64,000 bases of DNA from Kappaphycus alvarezii (Eukaryota > Rhodophyta > Florideophyceae > Gigartinales > Solieriaceae), in NCBI GenBank assembly GCA_002205965.3, contig NADL03000451.1, positions 1,798,001-1,862,000 on the forward strand, written 5' to 3'. The notes under the pieces were generated by a model. The model was not told the origin of the DNA and did no database searches. It saw only the letters and a program-made list of their open reading frames with translations. The position numbers and the translations under genes were made by a program. Each line of letters opens with the position of its first letter. Position 1 is the first letter of the stretch. Shown here in pieces: positions 33,655-44,591 of the stretch.

Positions 33655-34880
33655 CGACAAAACCCACCCGCATCCCATCCACATTCCCACCCCACCCCCC
33701 CCAAACCCCAGCGTATTCACCACTACCCCCCGCATACCTCCCCCACCTCGTTCCCAACCGCCCCTCCCTCCACCCCACCCCCTCCCTCCAGGGCCCACCC
33801 CCGCCCCACCAAATTCCCCCCGCCCGTATGCTCTTGCAAGTCGCGGGCCATCCTCCCGCGCAGCAGCGCTCCCCCCCACCGCTGTTGTCCAAACCCCCCG
33901 CCCTCTGCAGTTCCAAATACACCTCTTCTCCTTATCGACATGCCGCCTCCGCCTCTGCTGTTTCACAAGACGCGCCCCCGTCAGCTCTTGCAAATGCCCC
34001 CTCCCCTCCACCTGCTCAAGAGTTCGCCCCTCCCTCCGCTGTTTTGCAAGATCCCCCAGCCTTTCTGCTGTTGGAAATGCCCCCCCTCCTCTCGATCAAC
34101 ATGCCGCCGCCCCCCCGCTGTTGTCCAAGACCCCCCCGCTGTTGTCCAAAGACCCCCCCGCCGGTCTGCTCGTGGAAATGCCCCCCGCTCCTCCCGCTCA
34201 AGAAGCCGCCCCCCCTCCGCTGTTGTCCACGACCCCCCCCCGCCGGTCTGCTCTTGGAAATGCCCCCCCCTCCTCCTGCTCAAGAGGCCGTCCCCCGTAG
34301 CGGTGTTCTGCCCAACCCCCGCGCCGCTCTCCAGTTGCAAATGTCCGCCGCCCTCCTCCTGCTGAAGAGGCAGCCCCCCCTCCGCTAATGTCCAAGACCC
34401 CCTGTTCCCCTCTGCAGATGCAAATGCCCCCCCCCTTCTCCTGATCGACATGCCGCCCCCGCCTCTGCTGTTGTCCAAGACCCCCCGCCCATGCAGATCC
34501 AAGTACAACCCCCTCTTCTCCTGATCGATATGCCGCCCCCGTCTCTGCTGTTTTGCAAGATGTCCCCGCCCCGTCAGCTCTTGGAAATAACCCCCCGCCC
34601 CTCCTGCTCAACATGCCACCCCCTCCTCCGCTGTTGTCCAAGGCCTCCCCGCCGGTATGCTCTTGGAAATGCCCCCCCCTCCTCCTGGGCAAGATTCCGC
34701 CCCCCCCCCGTCCACCTGGGCAAGAGGCCCCCACCTCTCCCTCCCCCCTCCTTGCCGCACTCCCAACCGAAACAACCTCTTCCCCAAACGTGCCAGGCGC
34801 ACTAGTAGCCCCCCACCGTCCATTCAACCCCCTCCCACCAAATAGATCCCCCTCTTCCCCATCCAACGAAGCACCGCGGT
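33655..34880. repeat. Poly-C minisatellite (G-rich on the minus strand)
   Basis: Degenerate units of roughly 75-105 bp alternate GCTCTTGGAAATGCCCCCC, CTCCTCCTGCTCAAGAGG and CCGCTGTTGTCCAAGACCCC modules, each with runs of 5-9 C. The hexamers CTCTTG and CAAGAG within a unit are complementary. Long open frames of 241-277 codons exist on both strands in several phases, because C-rich DNA has few stops; I do not regard them as genes. Confidence 0.85.
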
Positions 34881-37482
34881 TTGTTGCAGCGAGGGGTTGA
34901 TGTGCCCAATCAGTGATTGGCATTCAAATGGCATTGAACGCTGACATCAGTGACTAATGGCTGTGGTTGACAACAACAATAGTCAACTGTGTTGACACCA
35001 TGCCACATGATTCACTACAGTGCTCTTGACAGCGACGCTTCGTGCACCGACATCACCCTTGGCGGTGTCCGTGGCCGTGCGATGTCCGCTAATAGCCTTT
35101 CAAAAGAGCAGTGAAATGGCATCCAGCCCTTAGCATTCATTGCAACTGTAATGCAACTTGTAGAGGCAATAATTTTTCAGTGCCATCAAAAATAGTATTC
35201 CCATGGAATCTTATGTGGTGCTGGGGACTCAGATTGATCGCCTCCGTGTCAGAATAATGCACATTGATAGTGTGGTCTAACTAAGTATCTGCATGTGGAA
35301 AAAACCGGGACACGCAGATTGGTTTATTCTTAACATTAGTTTGTCCGCTTCAAACCATGTAAATGTGTATGCGGTTTTCGATGATAAAGACACCCTTATC
35401 CGCACCAATCACAACCACCCAGAGTTCCTTTACACGCACTACATTGTACTACCAGGAATGCCAATGTACCGCAAGCTGGAGCAATGCAGCTCGTTGACCG
35501 AAAAGGTACCAGTGGCCAGTATTTTGACGTTCCACTGACATGTTCATGCATGCTCTGCAACGATTTTTTTCCTTGTGCAGGTATCAATGACAGGTTGAAA
35601 GTCTCAACTTGAGAAATTTTCAACCTGTGATTGCACTCGGCCTAATATCACCAAGGCCTAACAGCGAGCGGAGAGCTTCTCGTGGGCTCGTCAAGGGCAC
35701 GCCAGAATCCGCGCGCCTATCAATTATGCGTGAAGCGATCCACCAGGACCAGCTCTGATACCCAATTGAAAGTCTCAATCGTTACCTTACCACAAAAAAA
35801 CGCTCTCCATCTCTCTGGCGGATACTTACCTTATCCTCCCCACATTGGACCTCCCTCTAATCGGACTGCCTCCTCTGACTATTCCTGACATGCGCAATGC
35901 AGCTACAAATTTCAGAGCCCCGATACTCAAATCCAGCGTCATACACTTCGTTCATGTGATTTAATTAAAGGTAAACATGCACCTCAACACGTGTGAATTG
36001 CCTCGGTGCGAAATTGGGATTGGGTGCACCAAACAAAGGGAGCACGTATGTGCCGAATGACTATGGCGTGTGGCGAGCAGGCGTGCCGACGTTGTCGCCG
36101 TAGTTTTTACGGTTGAATTTCGGGAGTGGGGGTATCGGGTATCGAACGAAATGGCGGACGTGTGGTGGAGAATGAGCGGTGTGAGTGTGGCATGTTTAGG
36201 GCGTATGAGCCGGATGGCATGGATTGGTGCATCTAGAAGGGTTGGTGAGCTGCTTGTGGAGTTGACGTCACGAGACTTATGTGATTTTGTGGGTCGTTCG
36301 ATTGGATGGAAGGATTGAGTTTGGGTTGGATGGTGGTGGACGGGGAGGTGTCGATATCGTAGCACGTGATTGAATGATCTAGGGTACCGGGGGATCACAC
36401 TGCAAATCCGATGGAGTGGAAATTTGTGGAAAGTGTGAGAACTCTGGGTGGGAGCATGGAGGGTTCCTCTTCGTTAAACTGAAGGTGGCTGGCTTGGACG
36501 CGACGTCTGCACCCACTCCGCTTAAAGAACAGCTCAGTAGCATTCGATGATTTGCTCTGGAGTTGTTTAGGTTACATGTGTGCTGATTAGAGGGCTGTAT
36601 ATGTGAATTTATTCGATTTGACCAAAACAGTTGTATCCGGCTGTCATGGTCAAAGGCACGCGAGTAGGAGCGCACAGTAGTAGATATGCTCGTACATAAT
36701 TACTTCCGCTGCAGCGCCTTCCAAAACCAACATTAGGTACAGATAAATGGAGCGAAAAGCACCATTGTGTCTAGCTAGTACTGTAGCTCCAGATAGCTAC
36801 TGAGGGAAACAATGAGGCACAATAGACCGACTTACACAAATACAGTAATGTCCAGTACAATGCTACAGTGCAGTATGATATTGAATGTTGTTTTCTAAAC
36901 GATACAGTACAGTATGACATGGACAAATCCATAATTTCAACTACAGTCCTAGAGGAGCACTCCCAGCCTCAAAAAACCGCCACTACTACCACGATTGCTC
37001 CAATCTAGGCTCACAGCGCATGTCCTAACGCCAAACTACCAGCCAATAAATTTGCACAACTTGCTGTCAAACCGCCTCCATCCTCTTTCTATCAGCCAAC
37101 GCACGGCAATTTCAATATCGGAAATGACAATATGTACAATGGCGGCGGTACTGCCTTTCCCATGTTAACGGTTCGTACGTCTATCAACGCTACATGCCAC
37201 GCATGACGACAGCACATATTCAGATGCCTTTCACATTGCTTTGCTAACGACCCTCCCCGTCGTCCTCTCCACGTGTGGTCCTTCCACCAGTCCCCGCTAC
37301 TTAATGCCCACCCTTGACTCCAAACCCCCACACATGCCACCAGTAGTAGCCATATACCTTGCCCCCTCCTTGTCTACCACCCTCTATCATTCTCAACTAG
37401 CATTTCACACCTCGCCTACTTGTCCTTAGTGCATCTCCTGCACTGTGTCCTATTAACAACACACCCGCTTCTCCAGGGTAAG
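34881..37482. other. Intergenic stretch between transposon block and gene island
   Basis: No gene I can support. The frame 35293-35538 (81 residues, includes FDDKDTLIRTNHNHPEF) looks protein-like but is unrecognised. Overlapping frames around 36070-36400 exist on both strands without known domains. A hairpin lies at 35585-35633. A TACAGTA/CAGTATG-rich patch occupies 36840-36920. Promoter elements of the first island gene should lie just before 37483. Confidence 0.4.
35585..35633. repeat. Long imperfect hairpin
   Basis: CAGGTTGAAA (35591-35600) pairs perfectly with TTTCAACCTG (35618-35627). The arms extend outward by about eight more bases with two mismatches, and the interior CTCAACTTGAG is itself a palindrome. 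Could be a small transposon relic or a transcribed hairpin. Confidence 0.6.
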
Positions 37483-38009
37483 ATGGAGTCCACCACAGCC
37501 TTTGTAATCCCAATACCGGTACATACCCCTGCGCAAGCACCCGCTCCCTCAAGTCATCCGTGGCCGTCCGACAACAGATGTCCCTCCGCAGACCTCCCGC
37601 CGCCGCCGCCAACCTCACCCCACCTCCCCCGGGCAACAACAACAACAACAACAACAACAATAACAACAATGACGACTCACAGCTCTCCAAAGAGCGAGCC
37701 GCCCTAGAACACATGTTTCGCCAAACTTTAACCGCCACCGGCAATCGCACTGGTCAATGCGCTTGCATTTGGTGCCACGGCTCCAAGGTCAGGAAATGTT
37801 CGTGGTGTGGGGGCAAGGGATACCGGGAGGAGATTGCCAACAAGTCCTGGGAAGAGTTGGCAAAGGACATTGAACGCATGCAAGAAAAGGGCGGCATTGA
37901 GGAACCCACACGCGTGCCGGTGCAGTGTGCGGCGTGTGGCGGTAGCAAGACGTTGCGGTGTATTTATTGTCGAGGGAGTGGCATCGGCTCGTATGGCCAT
38001 GCGTATTAG
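37483..38009 (+). CDS. BSD2/DnaJ-type zinc-finger protein, probably plastid-targeted
   Basis: The C-terminal 100 residues hold four Cys-x-x-Cys motifs in DnaJ order: CIWCHGSK, CSWCGGKG, CAACGGSK and CIYCRGSG. There is no J domain, which is the build of BSD2-like and related plastid chaperone proteins that help Rubisco or other plastid proteins fold. Motifs 1 and 4, and 2 and 3, should each bind one zinc. The start chosen is ATG 37483, giving MESTTAFVIPIP, with a Phe near the N-terminus as in red-algal transit peptides. That frame must shift to the zinc-finger frame somewhere in 37530-37620. A run of 12 Asn from CAA/AAC-type repeats (37636-37671) separates transit-like and folded parts. The frame change may be a sequence error. 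Family assignment is good; the exact substrate is unknown. Confidence 0.7.
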
Positions 38010-38732
38010 GCCATGTTGGTGGGGATTGGGGCGGGAGGTGGTGATGGGGAATGTGTTTGGAGATGTGTGTCACATGGAATGGGGAATATCTGTGTATATT
38101 CGACGTTGTGATGTGGTCGTAACTGTCATTTTTGCTCACCCTCTGTACAATATTCAAGTAAACGGGTTGTCGCCAGCTAAGTCAAACAAACAAGTCTCCG
38201 ACTCACGGTTTTACAGCCGACTAGCGCGTACAAGATGCAGCGACGTTTCACGGGTTTGTCGGGCCTGCATTTGGGGACTGGCGTTGGCACAATTCGCGCG
38301 GCCCGCATGCAAAGAAATCAAACGCACCCGCCTGTGACTCATTTCGTTATCCGCGTACCTATGTCTTACAGAATGTCGCGAGCAAATGGAAAAGGTAACG
38401 AAAGAGCATCAACTGGTCATGCTGGACGCGCACTAGGCCTAGTGCGCTGCATAATTGCAGTTGCACGTTGTGTCCTCACCCTGGACACGTGTTGAAAAGT
38501 GTCCACCTCGCACGATATGACATGCACGAAACGCCCTCAGATTTTTTTCAAAGTGCAAAAAAAACAGCCGATAAGAGACAAAACAGTCTGCAGATTTTGC
38601 TATCTCACATCGTCACAACTCACGCATTTCAACAGTGCTCGGTTGGCCAGCCCCTCCTACGCAGCAGCCGACGTTCACAAGTCCCGGTCACACTTCCACT
38701 CCTCCCCCTTCCCTCTCGTTTCCTCTTCCATC
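38010..38732. other. Spacer between zinc-finger gene and ankyrin/F-box gene
   Basis: No supported gene; it would contain the 3' end of one transcript and the promoter of the next. Frames at 38235-38495 and 37807-38337 lack known domains. GC and codon use are not clearly gene-like. Confidence 0.35.
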
Positions 38733-39874
38733 ATGTCCCGCCGTACGGCTCCTCTGTATCCTCCCACATCCTCCCGTCTCACCACCTTCACCTCCTCCCG
38801 CCGCTACCCCCACGGGCACTCACTTCTTCCGCTTCACCTTCCCTCCCCTCACAGTCCTGTCAAAACCACCAACAGCCGCCTTCCCTCCATCTTCGACGCC
38901 CTCGACAATGCACGTTTCGACCAACTCCGTCGCGCCGTCGTCGCCAATCCCGCCTGTCTCTCTCTCCTCTCCTCGCCACGCAACGCCTTGGCATCTGCCA
39001 GTAACCATGGAAACACCATGATAAACGTCATCGACTATGCCATGAACAATTGCAAAACATGGATGGCCCTCTTGCAGCATTGTCATCGAACGGGGATTGC
39101 AGTTACACACATAGAGGAGGTGTCGTTTCGTGAACGGTTAGCCGCTATGGATATCATGATTGTGTGGATGTTAAACCAGGAAGGCGTACCGTTTCCTACG
39201 GAAACTCCGTTGCATACGGCGGTGCTATGTGAGCTGGACGGCGTGGTGGATAGGTTGGTAGCGATTGAGGCTGGCAAATGGGCGAGGGTGACGGATAGTA
39301 GGGGGAAAAGTGCGTTACATGTCGTGGCGGGGTTGGTGCGGAGGATGCCAGATGAGAGGGGCGTGAGATACATCTCTAGCTTATGTCAGGCCGGGGACAA
39401 GTGAATGCGACAGATGTAGAGGGGAGGACGGCGATGCATGAGTTGATGGGAGGAATTGGCGGAACAGTTCATATGCATGGTTTGGTGAGAAGAAGGGTGA
39501 GGGTGAGGGGTTTGGCAGGTGTGGGACGGGTGGTGACCGAGTTGTTGAAATGGGGAGGGGATTTATATCAGCGGGATAGAAGCGGCGTTAGTGTGATTGA
39601 AATGGCAGTAGCGAAGGGATTAGAGTATGGCGTGTTGGTGGACAAATCGAATTGGGTATATGAGAATGTCGTCGGGGGGTGTGGAGGGCGGAGTGGGGGT
39701 GGCAACTGTGCGAGTATGGGCATGTGGGGGTGGCTACCAGAGGAGGTTGTGTGGAGGATTGTGGGTTTTCTCGGCCCAAGGGATGCAGTTTGCGGTTTGG
39801 GGGCAACTTGCGTGGGCTTGAGGAGACTGGTGATAGCGAGACAGGCGTGGGCAAGATACTCGAGATTGTGGTGA
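38733..39874 (+). CDS. Ankyrin-repeat protein with C-terminal F-box-like domain
   Basis: From ATG 38733 (the first Met of the protein-like part, MSRRTAPLYPP), a basic Ser/Pro-rich leader is followed by a helical region, IFDALDNARFDQLRRAVVAN, then ankyrin-type repeats: ETPLHTAVLCELDGVVDRLV, SRGKSALHVVAGLVRRM and, after a one-base frame change near 39385-39404, VEGRTAMHELMGG and a last repeat around DRSGVSVIEMAVAKGLEYG. The end, WLPEEVVWRIVGFLGPRDAV with CVGLRRLVIARQ and W, is an F-box-like fold, expected to bind Skp1 in an SCF ubiquitin ligase while the ankyrins bind a target. F-boxes are more often N-terminal; the reversed order occurs in some ankyrin/F-box families. Without the frameshift the protein is about 380 residues. 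Confidence 0.65.
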
Positions 39875-40393
39875 TGGCGGAGGTGCGAAGGGTTATGCGC
39901 AAGTTTGCTGAAGGTGAAAGGCGAGGAGGTGTCAGTACGTCAATGTCACTGTAATTGCAAGGGCTTATTCTTTTTTAAGGTGGCGATGGAAATGGCTTTG
40001 TACCGTACATTTTTTGTAATTTTCTTTTGTGCAGTAATGTAAATGACACTGTAGACACATTATTAGATCTGCTTACAGTACAGTGTGTACACTTGTTACA
40101 ATATGGTCTCAAAGTTTCCACGCTTCAAGTTGAAACTTTCTACGCATTGCATTTATCTCTTCTGTACAGTACTGTACTAAATTGATAATTTAAAAATAGT
40201 GAGCTCCGTTCGCATCGACTCTTGGTTAAAACAATAGTTATGGTTGCCAGCAACGACAGACTACGGTAGTTGGTTACAACCCCCGTTCTGTCGTGAAGCT
40301 ACGGTTCCCTTTGTGGTTTCCCACGTGATATCAACTCCGTCCCTACCATTTCGTCGTCCTGCCGTTCACCGCACTTTGCACACTTTGCAGAAA
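39875..40393. other. Spacer with TACAGTA motifs and an inverted repeat
   Basis: No gene. Holds GTACAGTACTGTACT near 40160-40176, TACAGTACAGTGTGTACAC near 40075-40092, and the inverted repeat AAAGTTTC/GAAACTTT at 40111-40118 and 40132-40139. Confidence 0.4.
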
Positions 40394-40896
40394 ATGGCAC
40401 CACACATGGCATTTTGCAGCATCCCTGCCACTGCCCCTATCAGCTCCAACGATCTCCCAAATCATCCCGCCTGCCATCACCCGCCTTCAATGTCCAAGAA
40501 GAAACGACGACCCCGCTCAAACCCCCCATCCAATCAACCACAAAACTCTCCTCCATCCCCCACATCATCGTCGCCCACCCCGGAACAAATGCTGCTTGAG
40601 GACCTAAAACGCTTGCGCGCTAGACGCGCACGGGAAACACCTCGCGCATCCGACTCGTCTCCACTTGATGCCATCAAATCCATCGTAGATACCTTGCTCT
40701 TGCTCGACTTTTTCCTGGTATTGGCGTTGTTGGATGGTTGGCTGTCGCCCTGGTACCGCACTTCTTGCGTAAGAATGACGTGCTTTTGGATCCGTGGCTA
40801 GCCTTGTGGCAACCGTTTATACAGCCGGTGTTGGGAGTCTTGATGATGGGGACAATTGCGCAAGGCACATTGTCTTACTTGCGCTCTAGAGAATAA
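40394..40896 (+). CDS. Small conserved-looking membrane protein, probably organellar (plastid)
   Basis: The ATG at 40394 gives MAPHMAFCSIPATAP, a Phe-containing N-terminus that resembles red-algal plastid transit peptides. A long Pro/Ser/basic linker follows (KKKRRPRSNPPSN), then a helix LEDLKRLRARRARET. After DAIKSIVDTLLLLDFF the frame changes near 40710-40725 and continues with GIGVVGWLAVALVPHF, a membrane segment, then DPWLALWQPFIQPVLGVLMM with GTIAQGTLSYL, a second membrane segment. The stop TAA at 40894 lies inside an AATAAA hexamer. The C-terminal part has the look of a conserved two-helix membrane domain, but I cannot name the family. Length about 166 residues. Confidence 0.5.
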
Positions 40897-40897
40897 A
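40892..40897 (+). promoter_or_regulatory. AATAAA hexamer overlapping the stop codon
   Basis: AATAAA spans the TAA stop of the membrane-protein gene. A polyadenylation role is possible but not tested; its use in this organism is unknown. Confidence 0.25.
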
Positions 40898-41428
40898 GTA
40901 TTGCAACGGGCAGCTTATCAGTACGCGGTAACGTCTGCTTGCAAAAGATGGTCTGACGCGTTGACTGGTGCGGTAGCTCGCAGAGCAGTACTACAGTGAG
41001 TACGTGCTGAGCAGTGCGACTGTCAGACAGAGTTGTACGTTGAGATTTGTTTTTTCTTGTCTTGCCAGATAGCGAATACGAAGTCGAGAACAGCTCCAGC
41101 GCCAACGGCTATCTTGAGACGAACTTGTCCTTGCACAATATTTGAAAATCCAGAAATATTCTGTAAAAGTATGTTTTTGCTCCTCACATCGTAAATCCCG
41201 AAAAATCCTCAGATCAATCGCTCCGTGATACGTCATGCGAGTGGACCAGTGACTTTTTAAACAAGCGTTTTTCGCGGCCTGCTACGCTCCCCGATCGTGC
41301 TTCACATCTGCTACACAGCATAGGACCACTGGATCGTCACCAATTCATTTAGAACACCAATCCGACCCCCTTCCTTCGTGTTGCACAAGTACAATGAAGC
41401 CCACCAAACAGGCACCGGAAAAGTCCTC
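40897..41428. other. Spacer upstream of NAA25
   Basis: No gene seen. An upstream ATG at 41394 opens a 12-codon frame ending at the NAA25 start. It could be a short upstream ORF, or the real start if one base is missing. Confidence 0.4.
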
Positions 41429-44327
41429 ATGACCAACCCTGTCTCAGAAGCCGAGTCTGACCGTCGTTTACGCCCCGTTCTCGACACTCTCTACTCCCAC
41501 AACCCCAAGCAAGGCCTTAAACTTCTCCAACAAGCCCTTCAAAAACGTCCCGGCTGGCCTGCCGCCCGTGCTCTTCGAGCCTGTGTGTTCCTTCAAGCTG
41601 ATCGCTTTGCAGATGCTGACGCCGAAATCGTAAAAATACGTGCCGATCTCGATGCCAACGCGTCCCTATCAATGAAGATGCAGCCCGAAAATTGCATGTA
41701 TTACATGGAGATCCGACGGGAGGATCTGGCGGCAGAGGTGTATGAGCAGGCATGGCGTGCAGAGACTTCGAATATTCAGTTGGCAGAGACTGCCTTTTGT
41801 CTATACGTCCGAGGCTCTGATTTTAATTCGGCTCAAAAGATCGCCACAGTTACATCGTTTGGTTGGTGGCAGGACCCAGAGATATGCGTTGTGGGCGGGC
41901 GTTGCTTTGTGGTTGCGGTTGACCATGGCAAAAAGGAGAGGTGGCGCACACGATGTTGCAAAAGTGGACACCAGCGCCGATGACAGGATGTCACAATTGG
42001 CGGTCGCTATGTTGGCGATGGCTATTGATGCCTCCGGCACACCTACAGCTGAGATGGCCAGATTTGGCGTCCGCGTCTTTCGGGAGGCTGCAGAGTTTGA
42101 TCGGGCAGTAAAGCTGATATCGCATCCAAGGTTGGTTATGGATGAAGCAGAGGTTGTTCATTTGAGGGCGACCGTGGGGGCGTCGGATGAAATCCGTTTG
42201 AAGGATTACCGTACTTTGATATCTCGGCATGACGTGGAAGGATGGGAGCATTGGATGAGGTATTTTGATACAATCAGCACCAACGATGGTGGGAAAAAGA
42301 AGCCGGGGAATTTGTAAAGGAAATGATCGCAGCCATTCCAGAGAACGAAGGATTGAAGAGGGGTCCGCATTTAGCACGGCTTGAACTGCTTTGCAGGACA
42401 GGGAATGTCGAGCTCCTTTCGACTGCTGTGGAGAATTATTTCCGCTTGTTTGGTGGAAAAAGCGCATGCGCGAACGACCTACGTCCATACTTGCATTTGA
42501 TCCGTGGGACCGGATCTTTTGAACCTTGCTTCGTGAAAATGAGGACTGTTGCAGATGAAAGGGGACATCCGCATTATTTGACCCTTGCATGGTTGCGTTT
42601 ATGGCTGGGGCTTTGGACGATAGTGTGCCGTCTCTCTATTCAAAGTACGAAGAACTAGTTGACACAGATACAGATGTTACTGATCGTAAGCCAGGGATGA
42701 CTACCTTATACTCGCCGCTCACAGGTTGCTCCCAGATGGAGTATTGGGGCGCACAAGAGATATGAGAACAGTGCCGCAGTAATGCAAGCAATAGCAATTC
42801 TGGAGCTCGGTTTGTCGAGGAGCCCTTTCAACTTTCGAATCAAACTACTTCTCCTTCGGTTGTACTTGGAGGTAGGTGCAATTGGACGTGTTGGGGAACT
42901 TTGGGAATCCATGGAGATTAAGCACATACAATTATCCACGTTGACGCATCTAGTCCACCATGCCTTTTTCGAGAGTGGGCACCACAACGAGTACAAAGAC
43001 GTCCTTGAGTCCATAGAGGGTCTATGGAAGGAGTGCGATCATGAAATACCGGACTGCATCACAAAGGCGTTCCAGGTAGGATCTATTAATTCAGGCACAG
43101 AATTTGTGCTTTTCAGAGAGAGGTTGGCTCGATCTGCAGTCTTGCTGAGGCAGCAGTGACTGAAGCTCTCTATGAGATAGTAGCCACCAAAGGAGAACCA
43201 ATTGGATTAGGACATGCCCTCGCCTGTTTCTCTGTGTTGCCGAGGTTTTCTCCGGAAGAAATTTTGTCCTCGAAGACGCTAATAGCGAATGACGATGATC
43301 GATGTTACGAATTTTGGGACATTACAAATTACGATCCCAACAGCCGCCTAGAGTGCACTTATGAGGAGGATTCAGACCAGGGAAGACCACCACCAGCCGG
43401 GCACATATTATTGCAGCAGACCTGGCTTCCTTAAAGGCAATGCTTCTTCTGTCCGTTCCACAAGGTGATAGTTCGCATGCAGGGGAAGACATGCGTGCTT
43501 CAGAGACCTACTGCGGCGATTCCTGGGAGAGAACTCACAAGGAGAAGTTCCCCGAAACAACGTTATTTCGAATCAAAGTTGCGCTTAATCTTCATGACAT
43601 CCGAAGATTCCTCGACGGCCATGCGTCGCAGGTCTCAGATGCCGAGAATGTGGAGTTCATCTCTGGGCGGCAAACGCTGCAAACTTGCAGAGAACTAACT
43701 CAGGATCTTATTGCGGTCTTGAAACAGACAACATCGCAAGTCAAGTCGTGTGGGAACGGGGTCACGGAAGGAGACGGGGATGACCACAATGTCGTAGATA
43801 AAGATAATGACGGCAACAGCAAAGTTACTTTCTCTCCCTCTCGACTTCGCAGGTGTAGCAGGCTGGTTTTTGACACCCTGCTGTTGATTAGTTCATCGAC
43901 AATCTCGTTCAGTCCACTACTGCTAAAGGGGAGGAAACGTGCGAAAAAGGCATCTGCTAAGGTCAAAGACAGTGCACAAAGCATTGGAGTGCAATGCTTT
44001 GAGAATGCAAGGGCTGCGATTCATGAATACAAGAGCACAATTTTGACGGCCTGCGCTCTTGTGGAGACTTGGATAACGTCTTGCTTAGCACAAGAGCTGG
44101 ACTGGGCCGCAACAGTATTCAGCACTGAGGAGTTCTCACACACAATGTCGTTTCTACCTGAGTGGATAACTCCAGTGGAGCTAAATGACTGCATGAATCG
44201 ATTCCAAGACGAAGTTGGGCGTGCGGAATTTTTGGATGAAATTGTGGCGCGAATATGTACGGGCCACGCCAAGACTTGTACCAGAATGCTAGAGGTTGTG
44301 ACCAACATAGTTAGCCGGGTGAAATGA
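41429..44327 (+). CDS. NAA25: N-terminal acetyltransferase B complex auxiliary subunit NAA25 (Mdm20), frameshifted
   Basis: The protein starts SEAESDRRLRPVLDTLYSHN, then LKLLQQALQKRPGWPAARAL and ALRACVFLQADRF, the TPR-like N-terminus of NAA25/Mdm20. Later blocks also match: RYALWAGVALWLRL (about 41885-41926), GPHLARLELL and ENYFRLFGG (42363-42455), LYLEVGAIGRVGELWESMEI followed by KHIQLSTLTH (42865-42950), DDDRCYEFWDITNYDP (43292-43340). NAA25 is the ribosome-anchoring partner of the catalytic NAA20 and acetylates proteins starting Met-Asp/Glu/Asn/Gln. The coding region passes through about six one-base frame changes (near 41840, 42290, 42600-42740, 43140, 43405) with no stop inside any segment, so either the sequence has indel errors or the gene has very recently died. 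Expected length about 960 residues, normal for the family. The start at 41429 is the first in-frame Met. Confidence 0.85.
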
Positions 44328-44591
44328 TAGATCTGTAATTGTGAGCCAGTGGACCTGTAGAGACCTCTCCAAGCGATCATGATGAACGCGAAGATTAGCT
44401 TCAAACTGCATTCTTCTTAAAAGGGCTAACTCAGGCTGACTTAACTTTTCACAGGTATACAATAGGCTTTCGCGGGCAAACCATGTCATAACTGTGCCGA
44501 GGACTCGTCCATTTTCCCTGATTGCCCACCTGCCTTGCGAGAATCAATCTCTTTTTTTTCGTCAAGTTTACCGACATATCGACCTGTTCCT

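Noticed and set aside
33467-34923. Long open frames (up to 277 codons) on both strands
   Set aside because: They fall on a C-rich minisatellite where stop codons are rare in every phase; the peptides are low-complexity repeats.
35961-36675. Minus-strand frames of 145 and 98 codons and a plus-strand frame of 82 codons
   Set aside because: They overlap each other, have no recognised domain and unusual composition (His/Ser/Thr rich).
37636-37671. CAA/AAC microsatellite
   Set aside because: It is in phase with the zinc-finger protein as a poly-Asn run, so it is described with that gene rather than as a separate repeat.
41742-44327. Spliceosomal introns as an explanation of the NAA25 frame changes
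   Set aside because: Adjacent segments overlap or abut with no room for an intron, and conserved protein sequence continues across the joins.
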